DNA of 64,000 nt from Asanoa ferruginea (GCF_003387075.1 NZ_QUMQ01000001.1:6014001-6078000), one strand, 5' to 3'; counted from the first letter of the stretch, positions 15,785 to 24,641 are shown. Notes: generated by a model not told the origin, from the sequence alone. Translations and numbers: made by a program.

Positions 15785-16687
15785 ATGTCCGCAGGTACGT
15801 CTCCCGTCATCGAGGTCGATCGGCTCAACCTCACCTACGGGGATTTCCAGGCAGTCAAAGACCTGTCGTTCCGCGTCGAGCAGGGGGAGCTCTACGCGCT
15901 GCTGGGCACCAACGGCGCGGGCAAGACCTCGACGCTGGAGATCGTCGAAGGACATCGGGACGCGTCGTCGGGCACGGTGCGGGTCTTCGGCAGGAGTCCG
16001 GGGGACCGGCGTGCGGTGCGGCCCAGGATGGGGATCATGCTCCAGGAGAGCGGGTTCTCTCCCGACCTCACCGTCGCGGAGTCGGTTCGGCTGATCGGCC
16101 GGCTTACCGGGCGGTCAGACTCGGTCGAGCGGGTGCTGGGCATCGTCGACCTCAACGGCAAGGCCGGCAACCGGGTGTCCCAGCTGTCCGGTGGTGAGAA
16201 GCGGAGACTCGACTTCGCCACCACGGTGTACGGGCGGCCCGAGCTGATCTTCCTCGACGAGCCCACCACTGGTCTGGACATCCAGTCCCGTGACGCCCTC
16301 TGGGCGGCGGTGGAGCAGTTGCGCGCGGACGGCTCCACCATCGTGCTGACCACGCACTACCTCGAAGAGGCGCAGCAGCACGCCGACCGCATCGGGCTGA
16401 TGCACCGCGGCACCTTCCGCGCCCAGGGAACGGTCGCGGAGCTGACCCGGACCCTGCCCGCGGCCATCCAGTTCGCACTTCCGCCTGACGCCCCAGCGCC
16501 GCCGGCGGGAGCAGCCGCGCTGTCGGATCAGTCCTACCTCGTCGAGACCTTCGACTTGCAGACCGACCTCAAGCACCTGCTCGACTGGGCAGCAGCGCAT
16601 CGGGTCGAGTTGCTCGGGCTCTCCGCCGCGCCCACCCGGCTGGACGACGTCTTCCGTGCGATCGAGACCGATCCGGTCTCCTCCTGA
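15785..16687 (+). CDS. ABC transporter ATP-binding protein (exporter, DrrA type)
   Basis: 300 residues. Walker A is GTNGAGKTST near residue 40, the signature is LSGGEKRRLDFA near 140, Walker B is LIFLDEP near 157, and the H-loop is TTHYLEEA. The C-terminal extension of about 80 residues is typical of DrrA/CcmA-like ATPases of drug and lipid exporters. The permease gene follows after 22 bp. Expression is probably controlled by the divergent TetR protein and possibly by the MerR protein in the same operon. Confidence 0.92.
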   Translation: MSAGTSPVIEVDRLNLTYGDFQAVKDLSFRVEQGELYALLGTNGAGKTSTLEIVEGHRDASSGTVRVFGRSPGDRRAVRPRMGIMLQESGFSPDLTVAESVRLIGRLTGRSDSVERVLGIVDLNGKAGNRVSQLSGGEKRRLDFATTVYGRPELIFLDEPTTGLDIQSRDALWAAVEQLRADGSTIVLTTHYLEEAQQHADRIGLMHRGTFRAQGTVAELTRTLPAAIQFALPPDAPAPPAGAAALSDQSYLVETFDLQTDLKHLLDWAAAHRVELLGLSAAPTRLDDVFRAIETDPVSS

Positions 16688-16709
16688 ACGCCACAGAACA
16701 GGAGCCGTC

Positions 16710-17429
16710 ATGCTTTCCATCGCGTACAGCGAATTGATTCAGCTCTTTCGCAACCGGGCCGTGCTGGTCACCAACCTCATCATGCCGGTGGCGGTGAGTG
16801 TCTTCTTCGTCTACTACCGCGACGCGTTCGAGCGGATCGGCAGTCTCGGTTACGTCGCTGCCGTTATCGTCTTCACCATCGGCGCGTTCAGCCTTTACAC
16901 CACGGCGGTGACGACGCTGGCCGCTCGCTGGCAGAACCTGTTCCTCAAGCGCCTGCGGTCCACCGCGGCCCGCGATCCGGCCATCCTGTCGGGTCTGGTG
17001 CTTCCGGTCAGCGTGCTCGCCCTCGTCCAGGTCGGGTTGATCCTCGGCGTGTTCGCCGCGATCAGCGACGGGCCGGCCAACGCCGCGCTCCTCGCGGTGG
17101 CGATCGTGTCGACGTTCGTGATGCTGCTCGCCCTGGGCATGGCCACCGCCGGCGTGACCCGCTCGCCCGAGCACGCCCAGGTCACCACGCTGCCGTTGAG
17201 TCTGGGGACCATCGCCGTGGCCAGTTGGGTCGGCATCAGCGGTACCGAGAGCCTCACCCTGGTGAAGCGGCTCCTACCTGGAGGGTCGGCAACCGAGCTG
17301 GTCGTCAACACCTGGAACGGCGGCGTTCCGGTCACCGACTCGCTGCCGTTGCTGGCTCCGACCCTCGCCTGGGTCGTCGTGGCGATCGCGTTCGCCCTGA
17401 AGATGTTCCGCTGGGAGCCGGGTCGGTAA
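16710..17429 (+). CDS. ABC transporter permease (ABC-2 type)
   Basis: 239 residues from ATG 16710 with GGAG seven bases upstream. It begins MLSIAYSELIQLFRNRAVLVTNLIMPV, the usual amphipathic start of ABC-2 permeases, followed by six hydrophobic segments. It is the membrane partner of the preceding ATPase. The substrate is unknown; drug or lipid efflux is the common role of this pair type. Confidence 0.9.
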   Translation: MLSIAYSELIQLFRNRAVLVTNLIMPVAVSVFFVYYRDAFERIGSLGYVAAVIVFTIGAFSLYTTAVTTLAARWQNLFLKRLRSTAARDPAILSGLVLPVSVLALVQVGLILGVFAAISDGPANAALLAVAIVSTFVMLLALGMATAGVTRSPEHAQVTTLPLSLGTIAVASWVGISGTESLTLVKRLLPGGSATELVVNTWNGGVPVTDSLPLLAPTLAWVVVAIAFALKMFRWEPGR

Positions 17430-17439
17430 GGGGGAGAAG

Positions 17440-18198
17440 ATGGCTTGGAGCACACGGGAACTCGCGGAACTCGCTGGCACCACGGTGAACACCATCCGGC
17501 ACTACCACCGGCAGGGCCTGCTCGAGGAACCCGAGCGCCGATACAACGGATACAAGCAATACGGAGTGCAGGATCTCGTGCGCCTGCTGCGCATCCGACG
17601 GCTCACCGACCTCGGCGTGCCGCTGTCGCGGATCGGCGAGGTCGGCGCGGGCGGGGCCAGCACTCCGGAAGCCCTGCGACAGCTCGACGCCGACCTCGCG
17701 GCCCGGATCGAGCACCTGCAGCGAGCCCGGTCGGACATCGCCGCGATCCTGCACAACAGCGCGCCGGCCGACGCGCCCGCGGGCTTCGAGTCGGTCGCGT
17801 CACGTCTGTCCGAAGCGGACACCTCAATCATTCACATCTACACGCAGTTGTACGACGAGGATGCGATGGCCGACCTGCGGCGCATGGTGGAGGCCGACAC
17901 CGACTCGCTGAGCAAGGAGATCGACGCCCTGCCGCCCGACGCCGACGAGGCCACCCGGCAGCGCCTCGCCGAGCAACTCGCGCCGACCATCGCGCGGAAC
18001 CTCATCGACTATCCCTGGCTGACCGATCCGGCACACCACCTGTCGAAGAGCGAGCACGTGACGCAGGAGACGTTCATCGAGGCGGTGGTCGAGCTTTACA
18101 ACACCGCTCAGCTCGACGTGCTGCGGCGCGCCAGCATCCTCGCGCACGAACAACTACGCATCGCACGAGAAGCGGATGAAGGGAACCATGATGGATGA
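17440..18198 (+). CDS. MerR-family transcriptional regulator
   Basis: 252 residues, starting 10 bp after the permease stop. The MerR winged helix is clear: MAWSTRELAELAGTTVNTIRHYHRQGLLEEPERRYNGYKQY, then DLVRLLRIRRLTDLGVPLSRI. A coiled coil follows (residues 75-105), then a C-terminal effector domain of about 140 residues with no metal-binding cysteines, so a drug-like ligand is more likely than a metal. Its place in the exporter operon suggests it activates the exporter in response to the exported compound. Confidence 0.9.
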   Translation: MAWSTRELAELAGTTVNTIRHYHRQGLLEEPERRYNGYKQYGVQDLVRLLRIRRLTDLGVPLSRIGEVGAGGASTPEALRQLDADLAARIEHLQRARSDIAAILHNSAPADAPAGFESVASRLSEADTSIIHIYTQLYDEDAMADLRRMVEADTDSLSKEIDALPPDADEATRQRLAEQLAPTIARNLIDYPWLTDPAHHLSKSEHVTQETFIEAVVELYNTAQLDVLRRASILAHEQLRIAREADEGNHDG

Positions 18199-18874
18199 CC
18201 GGGTCGCGCCGACGCTCGCGGAGGACCTTCTGCTCCTGTTGTTCCAGCCCGACTCCGGGACCATCGCTGGGGAGAACACCCTGTTCTACGTGCTCGGCGG
18301 CGCCGTCGTCGCCGATCTGGCCCTGCACGAGCAGGTGACCACGACGCCGGGTCGGGCCGGAACGGTTCGGGTGCGGGCCGTCGCCGATCGCGCCCCGTCG
18401 GATGAGCTCCTTCGCTCCACATGGGACTACCTGTCCGAGAAGCCCCGTGGCATCCAGACCGTGCTCGCCGCGATCGGGCCGAGGTTGCGTGGCCCGCTGC
18501 TCGACCGCCTCGTCGAACGCGGCGACATCCGCCGCACCCGCCGCAAGGCACTCGGGCTGTTCACCACGACAGCCCTCGAGGACGGGGCGACGGGGCGCCG
18601 GGCCGGGCTGCTGCACGACGTCCGGGAGGTGCTCGTCGACGGCGTCGAGCCGCGGCCTCGAGTCGCCGCGCTGGCCGCGCTGATCTCGGGAAGCGGCACG
18701 CTTCCCCAGTTCGACCCGGAGATCCCCTGGAGGTCACCGGTGATCACCCGGGCAAAGGAACTCGAGCGGGGCAACTGGGGAGCCGGCGCCGCCGCCGAGG
18801 CCGTCGCCCGCACCGTCACGGCGACCGTCGTCAACAACGTCATCGTCTCGGCGAGCGTGCTTCCGCGGAGCTAG
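18188..18874 (+). CDS. GPP34/GOLPH3-like phosphoprotein family protein
   Basis: 228 residues; ATG 18188 is chosen because GAAGGGA lies just upstream (in-frame ATG at 18176 is possible). The pattern LAEDLLLLLFQPDSG, then VLGGAVVADLALHEQV, then WDYLSEKPRGIQTVLAAIGPRLRGPLLDRLVERGDIR is that of the GOLPH3/VPS74 (GPP34) family. In eukaryotes GOLPH3 binds PI4P and retains Golgi glycosyltransferases; the bacterial role is unknown. It overlaps the MerR gene by 11 bp, so it belongs to the exporter operon, suggesting a membrane-related task. Confidence 0.85.
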   Translation: MMDDRVAPTLAEDLLLLLFQPDSGTIAGENTLFYVLGGAVVADLALHEQVTTTPGRAGTVRVRAVADRAPSDELLRSTWDYLSEKPRGIQTVLAAIGPRLRGPLLDRLVERGDIRRTRRKALGLFTTTALEDGATGRRAGLLHDVREVLVDGVEPRPRVAALAALISGSGTLPQFDPEIPWRSPVITRAKELERGNWGAGAAAEAVARTVTATVVNNVIVSASVLPRS

Positions 18875-18902
18875 CGAGGGTCCACGAGGCCTGACCTCGT
18901 CG

Positions 18903-18939
18903 TTCGGATCCGAGGGGTGACAGCGACCTTCGGATCTGA
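18903..18939. repeat. direct repeat TTCGGATCyGA upstream of the GH16 gene
   Basis: TTCGGATCCGA (18903-18913) and TTCGGATCTGA (18929-18939) are direct repeats 26 bp apart, ending 13 bp before the GH16 start. They are a candidate regulatory site for this secreted hydrolase. No regulator gene is adjacent. Confidence 0.4.
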
Positions 18940-18952
18940 TAGACCCTTCTGC

Positions 18953-20287
18953 ATGCGCTCTATTGAACCGGTTCAGGTGCGGTCCAGATGGCGTCGCTTT
19001 CGACGCCTCAGTGTGCTTCCGGTGGTGGCTGTGCTGGTGTTGGCCGGTGCGCAGCCCGCGCCGGCGGCCGCTCGCCCCCGCGTTACCTTGGCGTTCGCGT
19101 CGCCCAGCCAGGGTGCGAAGGTCAACGACACCGTCGACATCTCGTTCACCGGCACCAACCTGACGGCGGTCCGCGTGCTGCGGCTCGGCCGGCCGATCGC
19201 CACCGCCACCGTCAGCCCCGACGGCAGGTCGGCGGTCGCCGCCGTCGACACCGCCCAGTTCCGCGACGGCCTGACCGTCCTGTCCGCCTGGGGCTGGGGT
19301 GCCGGTCACTCGGTCGCGCCCCAGGTCTTCGCCGTGCCGCTGGTGCTGCGGGTGACCAATGCGACCGCCGACCACCACCTGCCCGGATACCGGAAGACAG
19401 TGCTGCGGGACGAGTTCTCCGGCACCGAACTGAACCGGTCCATCTGGTGTACGCGATTCCCGTACGAAGGCGGCCCCGCACTCGAAGTTCCCGACCCGGG
19501 TTGCCTCAGCGCCGACGGTGTCGCGGGTCGGCTGGACACCCTTGGCCTCAAGTTCGACAGCGACGGCAACCAGGTCGCCGGCCAGGAAGACCAGGTCTAC
19601 CGGGACTTCAACGTGGACGGCGCGCCGATGCACACCGTCCAGGACGGCTACCTGTCGCTGCACGCCACCGCGACCCGGCCGGACGACCCCTTCCTGAAAT
19701 ACGAGTCGGCGATGATCCGCAGCAAGAAGGAGATCGAGCCGACGGCCGGCCACAGCCTCTACCTGACCGCCCGGGTGCGCCTGCCCAGCATGCAGGGCAC
19801 CTGGCCAGCGTTCTGGCTGGCTCCCGGCTTCAGCCGCTTCGGGTCGGCCAACTGGCCGCCGGAGATCGACATCCTGGAGGGCGCCCTCAACGTCCAGGAC
19901 GACAAGGTCAACATGCTGCACATCAACGCCATCAACGGCGGCGTGCCGGGCGGGCAGACCGCTGACGGCCACTCGCAGCTCACCTACGCCGACCCGGACC
20001 TCTACGACCCGCAGTGGCAGAACTACATCGCGCCCAGCTCGATCCGGGACCGGTGGACCGAGGTCGGCATGGAGTGGACCGTCGACGGCATGTGCTGGTA
20101 TGTCGAAGGCACCAAGATCTCCTGCCAGAACTACCACTGGCAGACCAACGAGGGCACCCAGTCGAACCCGGCCACCGTGATGCTCAATCTCGCGGTCGGT
20201 GGCCCGTGGGCGGGCCGCTACGGCGTCGACGTGGCCTCGTTCCCCACCCGGTACGACATCGACCACGTCCGGATCTACCAGCAGTAG
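18953..20287 (+). CDS. secreted glycoside hydrolase family 16 enzyme
   Basis: About 444 residues from ATG 18953. A signal peptide (basic start, then VLPVVAVLVLAGAQPAPAAA) is followed by an Ig-like domain (about residues 45-130) and a GH16 catalytic domain. The catalytic motif EIDILE lies at about residues 304-309, with nucleophile E304 and acid/base E309 expected. W-rich strands such as WPAFWLAPGFSRFGSANWPP fit the beta-jelly-roll cleft. GH16 enzymes cut beta-1,3/1,4-glucans and galactans; which one cannot be told. A palindrome TGAACCGGTTCA overlaps the first codons. Confidence 0.88.
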   Translation: MRSIEPVQVRSRWRRFRRLSVLPVVAVLVLAGAQPAPAAARPRVTLAFASPSQGAKVNDTVDISFTGTNLTAVRVLRLGRPIATATVSPDGRSAVAAVDTAQFRDGLTVLSAWGWGAGHSVAPQVFAVPLVLRVTNATADHHLPGYRKTVLRDEFSGTELNRSIWCTRFPYEGGPALEVPDPGCLSADGVAGRLDTLGLKFDSDGNQVAGQEDQVYRDFNVDGAPMHTVQDGYLSLHATATRPDDPFLKYESAMIRSKKEIEPTAGHSLYLTARVRLPSMQGTWPAFWLAPGFSRFGSANWPPEIDILEGALNVQDDKVNMLHINAINGGVPGGQTADGHSQLTYADPDLYDPQWQNYIAPSSIRDRWTEVGMEWTVDGMCWYVEGTKISCQNYHWQTNEGTQSNPATVMLNLAVGGPWAGRYGVDVASFPTRYDIDHVRIYQQ

Positions 20288-20314
20288 GCGGGCGGCCTCC
20301 CGCTCGAGGACTCG

Positions 20315-20340
20315 ATGACCGCCACCTCGGTGGCGGTCAT
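20315..20340 (+). terminator. strong hairpin after the GH16 gene
   Basis: ATGACCGCCAC and GTGGCGGTCAT form a perfect 11-bp stem around a four-base loop, 27 bp after the GH16 stop. The remaining gap to 20454 shows nothing else recognisable. Confidence 0.75.
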
Positions 20341-20454
20341 GTCTTCGGTCAAGGCCGGACCTGGGCCGTGGACAATTCCGGCGACGTGGCGGCACCGGTG
20401 TCGACCGGCACGTAACGTCGGTGTGACCGGGCTCAACGCGAGGCGGGAGGCGGC

Positions 20455-21387
20455 ATGCGCATCCTCGTGGTCGGCGCCGGTGCCACCGGCGGCTACTTCG
20501 GTGCCCGGCTGGCCCAGGCCGGCCGGGACGTGACGTTCCTGGTCCGGCCGCGCCGTGCTGACCAGCTCGCGGAGCGGGGCCTGCGAGTCCGGGGACCGGA
20601 TGGCCACGACGACCGGATCGACGTCAACACGGTCGTCAAGGACCGGCTCGCCGATCCGTTCGACATCGTGCTGCTGGCCGTCAAGGCCTACGCGCTCGAC
20701 GGTGCGATCAGCGACTTCACCCCCGCCGTGGGCCCGGCCACGACCATCGTGCCGTTCCTCAACGGCATCGGTCACATCGGCCGGCTCACCGAGGCGTTCG
20801 GCGCCCGCCGCGTGTATGGCGGGGTCTGCTACGTTGCCAGCACGCTGACCGACGACGGTGACATCGTCTGGCTCGGAGGCGCGCAGGAGCTGCGGTACGG
20901 TCCGCTCGCCAACGGGAGCGGTGCCGGCGAGCACGCGGCCCACGTACACGATGCGCTCGCTGGTGCCGGGTTTCCGGCTGAACTGTCCGACACCATCGAG
21001 ACGGACATGTGGGAGAAGTGGATCTTCCTGGCGTCGGTCACGGCGGTGACCTGTTTGGCGCGGGGGACGGTCGGCGACGTGAACGCCGTCGAGGGCGGCC
21101 GAGAGTTCGCGACCGCGGTCACCGAGGAGGGGAACCGGGTCGCGGTGGCGGCCGGCTTCGCTCCGCGGGCCGCAGCCACGCGACGGTTGCTCGACACGGT
21201 CACCCAACCGGGAGCGGCCACGACCTCATCGGTGTTCCGCGACCTTCGCCAAGGCCGGCCGCTCGAGAACGACGCCATCATCACCGATCTGGTACGCCGC
21301 GCGAGAGCCCTCGACGTCGCCACTCCACTGCTCGACGCGACCGACGTCAATCTCGCCGTCTATCAACGGGCTCGGTCAGCCACCTGA
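20455..21387 (+). CDS. 2-dehydropantoate 2-reductase family protein (PanE/ApbA-like)
   Basis: 310 residues. MRILVVGAGATGGYFGARLAQAG is the NADPH-binding start of the PanE/ApbA fold. VLLAVKAYALDGAI and PFLNGIGHIGRL match the family. The C-terminal domain includes MWEKWIFLASVTAVTCLARGTVGD, with the conserved K used in catalysis, and SSVFRDLRQGRPLENDAI, with the substrate-contacting serine. PanE makes pantoate for coenzyme A; many paralogues have other substrates, and isolation from panBC leaves the role open. Confidence 0.88.
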   Translation: MRILVVGAGATGGYFGARLAQAGRDVTFLVRPRRADQLAERGLRVRGPDGHDDRIDVNTVVKDRLADPFDIVLLAVKAYALDGAISDFTPAVGPATTIVPFLNGIGHIGRLTEAFGARRVYGGVCYVASTLTDDGDIVWLGGAQELRYGPLANGSGAGEHAAHVHDALAGAGFPAELSDTIETDMWEKWIFLASVTAVTCLARGTVGDVNAVEGGREFATAVTEEGNRVAVAAGFAPRAAATRRLLDTVTQPGAATTSSVFRDLRQGRPLENDAIITDLVRRARALDVATPLLDATDVNLAVYQRARSAT

Positions 21388-21536
21388 TCCACCGGCGCCG
21401 GAGCCACACCATCCATATCGGTCGCCGGGTCATTGATCTGACATGGACCGGGGTTATCCAGCCGGGCCGTGCCACGATGTGCCCGCCGGGGCGTCGTGAT
21501 CACGAGACCAGCCCTCGCCCGATGAAGGGATGCCCC

Positions 21537-21908
21537 ATGGTCCGGACCAGGGTCCTCGCGCTTGTCTGTCTGTCCACTTTGGTGCTGAGCGGGTGTTCGA
21601 GCGCGACGGACGAGGGCACGTCGGCGCCGGCGAGTGCCGCGCCCGCGAGCGATGCGCCGGCCGATTCGGGCACGGTGTCCGCGGCGGCGCTCTGTGACTA
21701 TCTGCGCGCTGAACTGCCGAAGGTGAAGGCGGTCGGCAGCGAGGTCGGCGCGATGGCGCAACTGGCCGTCGGACTGGCCAACTTCTTCTCCGAGAACGGC
21801 AAGGTGGCCGACGGGTCCGTGATGGACGAGCTCACCACGAAGGAATGCCCCGACGTGCGGACCGAGACGCTCAAGGCGATCGGCAAAGGCAGCTTCGCCG
21901 AGCTGTAG
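21537..21908 (+). CDS. small secreted lipoprotein (123 aa)
   Basis: ATG 21537 is preceded by GAAGGGA. MVRTRVLALVCLSTLVLSGCSS is a lipoprotein signal with lipobox LSGC. A low-complexity Ala/Ser/Pro linker follows, then a helical domain of about 75 residues with two cysteines (LCDYLR and ECPDV), probably disulphide-bonded. No family is recognised. It converges on the histidine kinase gene 6 bp away. The preceding 149-bp gap holds no evident feature. Confidence 0.75.
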   Translation: MVRTRVLALVCLSTLVLSGCSSATDEGTSAPASAAPASDAPADSGTVSAAALCDYLRAELPKVKAVGSEVGAMAQLAVGLANFFSENGKVADGSVMDELTTKECPDVRTETLKAIGKGSFAEL

Positions 21909-21914
21909 ACCGCC

Positions 21915-22931
21915 TCACGCCGCGGGCAGGCGGACGAGGAAACGGCAGCCGTCGGCGGTGTTCTCCACCTTGACGCTGCCGCCGTGTGCTTCGACCAGGC
22001 CGTGGACGATGGCCAGCCCGATGCCGCCGGAGGCGGTCGCGTCGCCCGTCGGCGGTGTGCGGGCCGGCTCCCCGCGGAACGCCACGTCGAAGACGTGTGG
22101 CAGGTCGAGTGGGGGAATGCCGCCGCAGGTGTCGGCGACGGCGAGCCAGGTGGCGTCGTCTTCGCGGCCCGCCTCGACCCGCACGGTGCCGTCCTGCGGG
22201 GTGTAGCGGACCGCGTTGAGCACCAGGTTGACCACCACGCGGGCGAGCTCGGGCTCGCTGGCGGTGACCGTCGGCCAGCCGTCCTGGCCGGCCTCGAGGC
22301 GGATCCGCCGGGCCGCCGCCAGCGGTGCGGCCGTGGCCAGGGCGTCGGAGACGACGTCGCCGAGCGGGACGGTCGACAGCGACAGCCGCAGGGCCCCGGC
22401 GTTGATCCGGGACAGCTCGAACAGGTCGTCGACCAGCCGCGCCATCCGGTCGGACTCGATGCGGATCCGCCGGTGATATTCGGCGACGGTCGCGGTGTCG
22501 TCGACCACGCCGTCTTCCAACGCCTCCGCCATCGCCCGCAAGCCCGCCAATGGGGTACGCAGGTCGTGCGAGACCCATGCCACCAGGTCCCGCCGCTCCT
22601 TCTCCAGCCGGCGCTCGCGGGCGCGGGCATGGTCGGCCCAGACGGCCGCGGCCGCCAACCGCCGGCCGAAGGCGACACCGACGCCGAGACTCACCACGGC
22701 GGCCGCCGACACGGTGATGATCACGACCTCGAGATCGTGGGTCGACAGGAACATCGCCTCGGCCACCGCGGTCACGCCCGCGACAACGGCCACGACCGTC
22801 GTCGCGAGCAGCACCGTCACGTGCACCGTGATCGAGCGCCGGCGCAGCAGGCGGAGCGCGGCGGCACCGACGGCACCGACCGCGAGGGCCGCGCCGAAGG
22901 CGAGCGCGAGCATCACGGCCAGGTCATGCAC
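21915..22931 (-). CDS. two-component sensor histidine kinase
   Basis: 338 residues. Four hydrophobic segments lie in the first 110 residues with little extracytoplasmic sequence, so the stimulus may be sensed within the membrane. The H-box WVSHDLRTPLAGLRAMAEAL carries the phosphorylated histidine near residue 120. The ATPase domain shows NLVLNAVRYTP (N box), DTCGGIP (G1) and GGIGLAIVHGLVEAHGG (G2). The start overlaps the end of the response-regulator gene by 8 bp, so the two are translated together as an HK/RR pair. Confidence 0.92.
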   Translation of the reverse strand: MHDLAVMLALAFGAALAVGAVGAAALRLLRRRSITVHVTVLLATTVVAVVAGVTAVAEAMFLSTHDLEVVIITVSAAAVVSLGVGVAFGRRLAAAAVWADHARARERRLEKERRDLVAWVSHDLRTPLAGLRAMAEALEDGVVDDTATVAEYHRRIRIESDRMARLVDDLFELSRINAGALRLSLSTVPLGDVVSDALATAAPLAAARRIRLEAGQDGWPTVTASEPELARVVVNLVLNAVRYTPQDGTVRVEAGREDDATWLAVADTCGGIPPLDLPHVFDVAFRGEPARTPPTGDATASGGIGLAIVHGLVEAHGGSVKVENTADGCRFLVRLPAA

Positions 22932-23646
22932 CGGCGGTCCTGCGCGGTTCGTAGCGGTAGCCGACGCCCCAGACCGTCACGATGCGGCGCGGTTGCGCCG
23001 GGTCGGTCTCGATCTTCTCGCGGAGTCGCCGCACGTGGACCGTGACGGTGGACTGGTCGCCGATGCTCCAGTTCCACACCTGGTCGAGAAGCTCGGCGCG
23101 GGTGAACGCGCGGCCCGGGTGACGCAGGAAGTGCGCGAGCAGGTCGAACTCGCGCAGCGTCAGCGCCAGCTCGACGCCGGCCAGGGACGCGATCCGTGGG
23201 CCGGTCTCGACGACCAGGTCGCCGTCGCGGAGGACCTCGGGACGCTCGGGCACGGCGGGTGCGCCGGCGCGGCGGAGCACCGACTGCACCCGCAGCACGA
23301 GTTCGCGGGGTGAGAACGGCTTGGTGAGATAGTCGTCGGCGCCGAGTTGAAGGCCGACGAGCCGGTCCTGCTCGGTGCCGAGCGCGCTCAACATGATGAT
23401 CGGGACGCTGTCGGGCCGTCCCCGCAGGCGCCGGCAGACCTGAAGCCCGTCGATGCCGGGCAACATGAGGTCGAGCACCACCAGATGGGGCGACTGTTCG
23501 GCGACCGCGACGAGTGCGGCGACGCCGTCGGCCGCGTGGCTGACCTCGTAGCCGGCGTGTTCCAGGTAACGGCAGACCACGTCGCTGACCGTCTGGTCGT
23601 CGTCGACGACCAGCACCCGCTGGGCCACCGCGTTGCCTGCTGCCAT
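22924..23646 (-). CDS. OmpR/PhoB-family response regulator
   Basis: 240 residues. The receiver domain has the acidic pair VVDDDQ, the phosphoacceptor aspartate in LVVLDLMLPGIDG, and the lysine in LTKPFSPREL. The C-terminal winged helix (LTLREFDLLAHFLRHPGRAFTRAELLDQVWNW, then TVHVRRLREKIE and GVGYRYEP) is the OmpR type, which binds tandem direct repeats. Such repeats lie in its own upstream region (23691-23707 and 23804-23820). Confidence 0.93.
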   Translation of the reverse strand: MAAGNAVAQRVLVVDDDQTVSDVVCRYLEHAGYEVSHAADGVAALVAVAEQSPHLVVLDLMLPGIDGLQVCRRLRGRPDSVPIIMLSALGTEQDRLVGLQLGADDYLTKPFSPRELVLRVQSVLRRAGAPAVPERPEVLRDGDLVVETGPRIASLAGVELALTLREFDLLAHFLRHPGRAFTRAELLDQVWNWSIGDQSTVTVHVRRLREKIETDPAQPRRIVTVWGVGYRYEPRRTAGA

Positions 23647-23690
23647 GCCGCAAGGTTAGCCAGCGCGCGGAGACCGGGCGGCACGGCAAA

Positions 23691-23707
23691 TCTTGCGGGT
23701 TCCTTAC
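23691..23707 (-). promoter_or_regulatory. candidate response-regulator site upstream of the RR gene
   Basis: Read on the minus strand: GTAAGG, five bases, GCAAGA. The two half-sites repeat with an 11-bp period, as expected for an OmpR-type dimer. It lies 45 bp upstream of the response-regulator start and suggests autoregulation. Confidence 0.5.
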
Positions 23708-23803
23708 CGCTTTCCCCGCAACTGTAGGTAGCGCGTCGACTACGGAGGGAAACTCTGCCGACGCGAGAGGGCCTCACCTTCGCTCGCCGGAAAGTGTTGC
23801 GGC

Positions 23804-23820
23804 GTAAGGCTTCCGTAAGC
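23804..23820 (+). promoter_or_regulatory. candidate response-regulator site upstream of the DUF2064 gene
   Basis: GTAAGG-CTTCC-GTAAGC repeats with an 11-bp period, 44 bp upstream of the DUF2064 start. The 10-mer CGTAAGGCTT recurs at 27066-27075, 33 bp ahead of the GT2 gene, followed by a looser second half. This links the two-component system to the glycan-type genes. Confidence 0.5.
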
Positions 23821-23864
23821 GCGAACGCCGGTGCTGGCGGCGCCCGGCTGGCTAACCTGCGCAC

Positions 23865-24641
23865 ATGGGTTCACCGTTGCTGCCGCTCGGCGACCGTCGG
23901 GCCGGCGTGGTGCTGGTGGTGGCGAAGGCACCCGTGCCGGGACTGGCCAAGACCCGGCTGTGCCCGCCGGCCACGCTGCGCCAGGCCGCCGAGGTCGCCC
24001 GGGCGGCGCTGCTGTGCACGGCGGCGGCAGTCCGCGCGGCGACGCGCACGCCCGTGTTGGCCCACACCGGCTCGTTCGGCGACGCCGTAGGCCCGGCCGG
24101 GCTGCGCCGGGTCTTCGCCGGCTGGCGCCGCCTGCCCCAGCGCGGCGACGGTCTCGCGGAGCGGCTCGCCAACGCGCACGCCGATGTCGCGGTCACGCTG
24201 CCCGGTCAGCCGGTGGTGCAGATCGGCATGGACACCCCGCAGGTGACCGCGGCGCTGCTGGGCGCCGCGTTGCGCAAGCTCGACGACACCGACGCGGTGA
24301 TCGGCCCGGCGGCCGACGGGGGCTGGTGGGCGGTCGGATTCCGCGACCCTACACACGCCGCCGCGTTGCGCGACGTTCCAATGTCGACGGCCACGACCTT
24401 CGACCACACCCGGGCCGCCATAGCCGCGCGGGGACTGCGGATCACCGAACTGCCGACGCTCACCGACGTCGACGACTGGCCCGCCGCCCACGCGGTCGCC
24501 CGCCTCATCCCCGACACCGCGTTCGCACGCGTCGTCGGCCGCGTGGCGGCGCGGCTACCACGTGGTCAGCAGCAGGTGGTTGACCGCGATGGCGGTGAGC
24601 GCCTGCACGACGAGCCAGCCACGGCGGCCGCGGGTCGGTAG
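23865..24641 (+). CDS. DUF2064/TIGR04282-type glycosyltransferase-like protein
   Basis: 258 residues. VVLVVAKAPVPGLAKTRLCPP is the nucleotide-sugar-binding start of the DUF2064 family, related to nucleotidyltransferase/GT-A folds. IGMDTPQVTAALL and GPAADGGWWAVGF hold the D-x-P and DGG motifs. TIGR04282 members have been linked to arsenosugar-type synthesis in some bacteria; the actinobacterial role is unsettled. The 3' end overlaps the convergent membrane protein gene by 87 bp, so the last residues encode an atypical tail. Confidence 0.82.
   Translation: MGSPLLPLGDRRAGVVLVVAKAPVPGLAKTRLCPPATLRQAAEVARAALLCTAAAVRAATRTPVLAHTGSFGDAVGPAGLRRVFAGWRRLPQRGDGLAERLANAHADVAVTLPGQPVVQIGMDTPQVTAALLGAALRKLDDTDAVIGPAADGGWWAVGFRDPTHAAALRDVPMSTATTFDHTRAAIAARGLRITELPTLTDVDDWPAAHAVARLIPDTAFARVVGRVAARLPRGQQQVVDRDGGERLHDEPATAAAGR

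Noticed and set aside
18884-18900. Terminator after the GPP34 gene
   Set aside because: ACGAGG/CCTCGT pairs over only 6 bp with a 5-base loop and no T run; too weak to list.
20341-20454. Small gene or RNA between GH16 and the PanE-like gene
   Set aside because: No open frame with coding bias and no recognisable RNA fold beyond the terminator hairpin.
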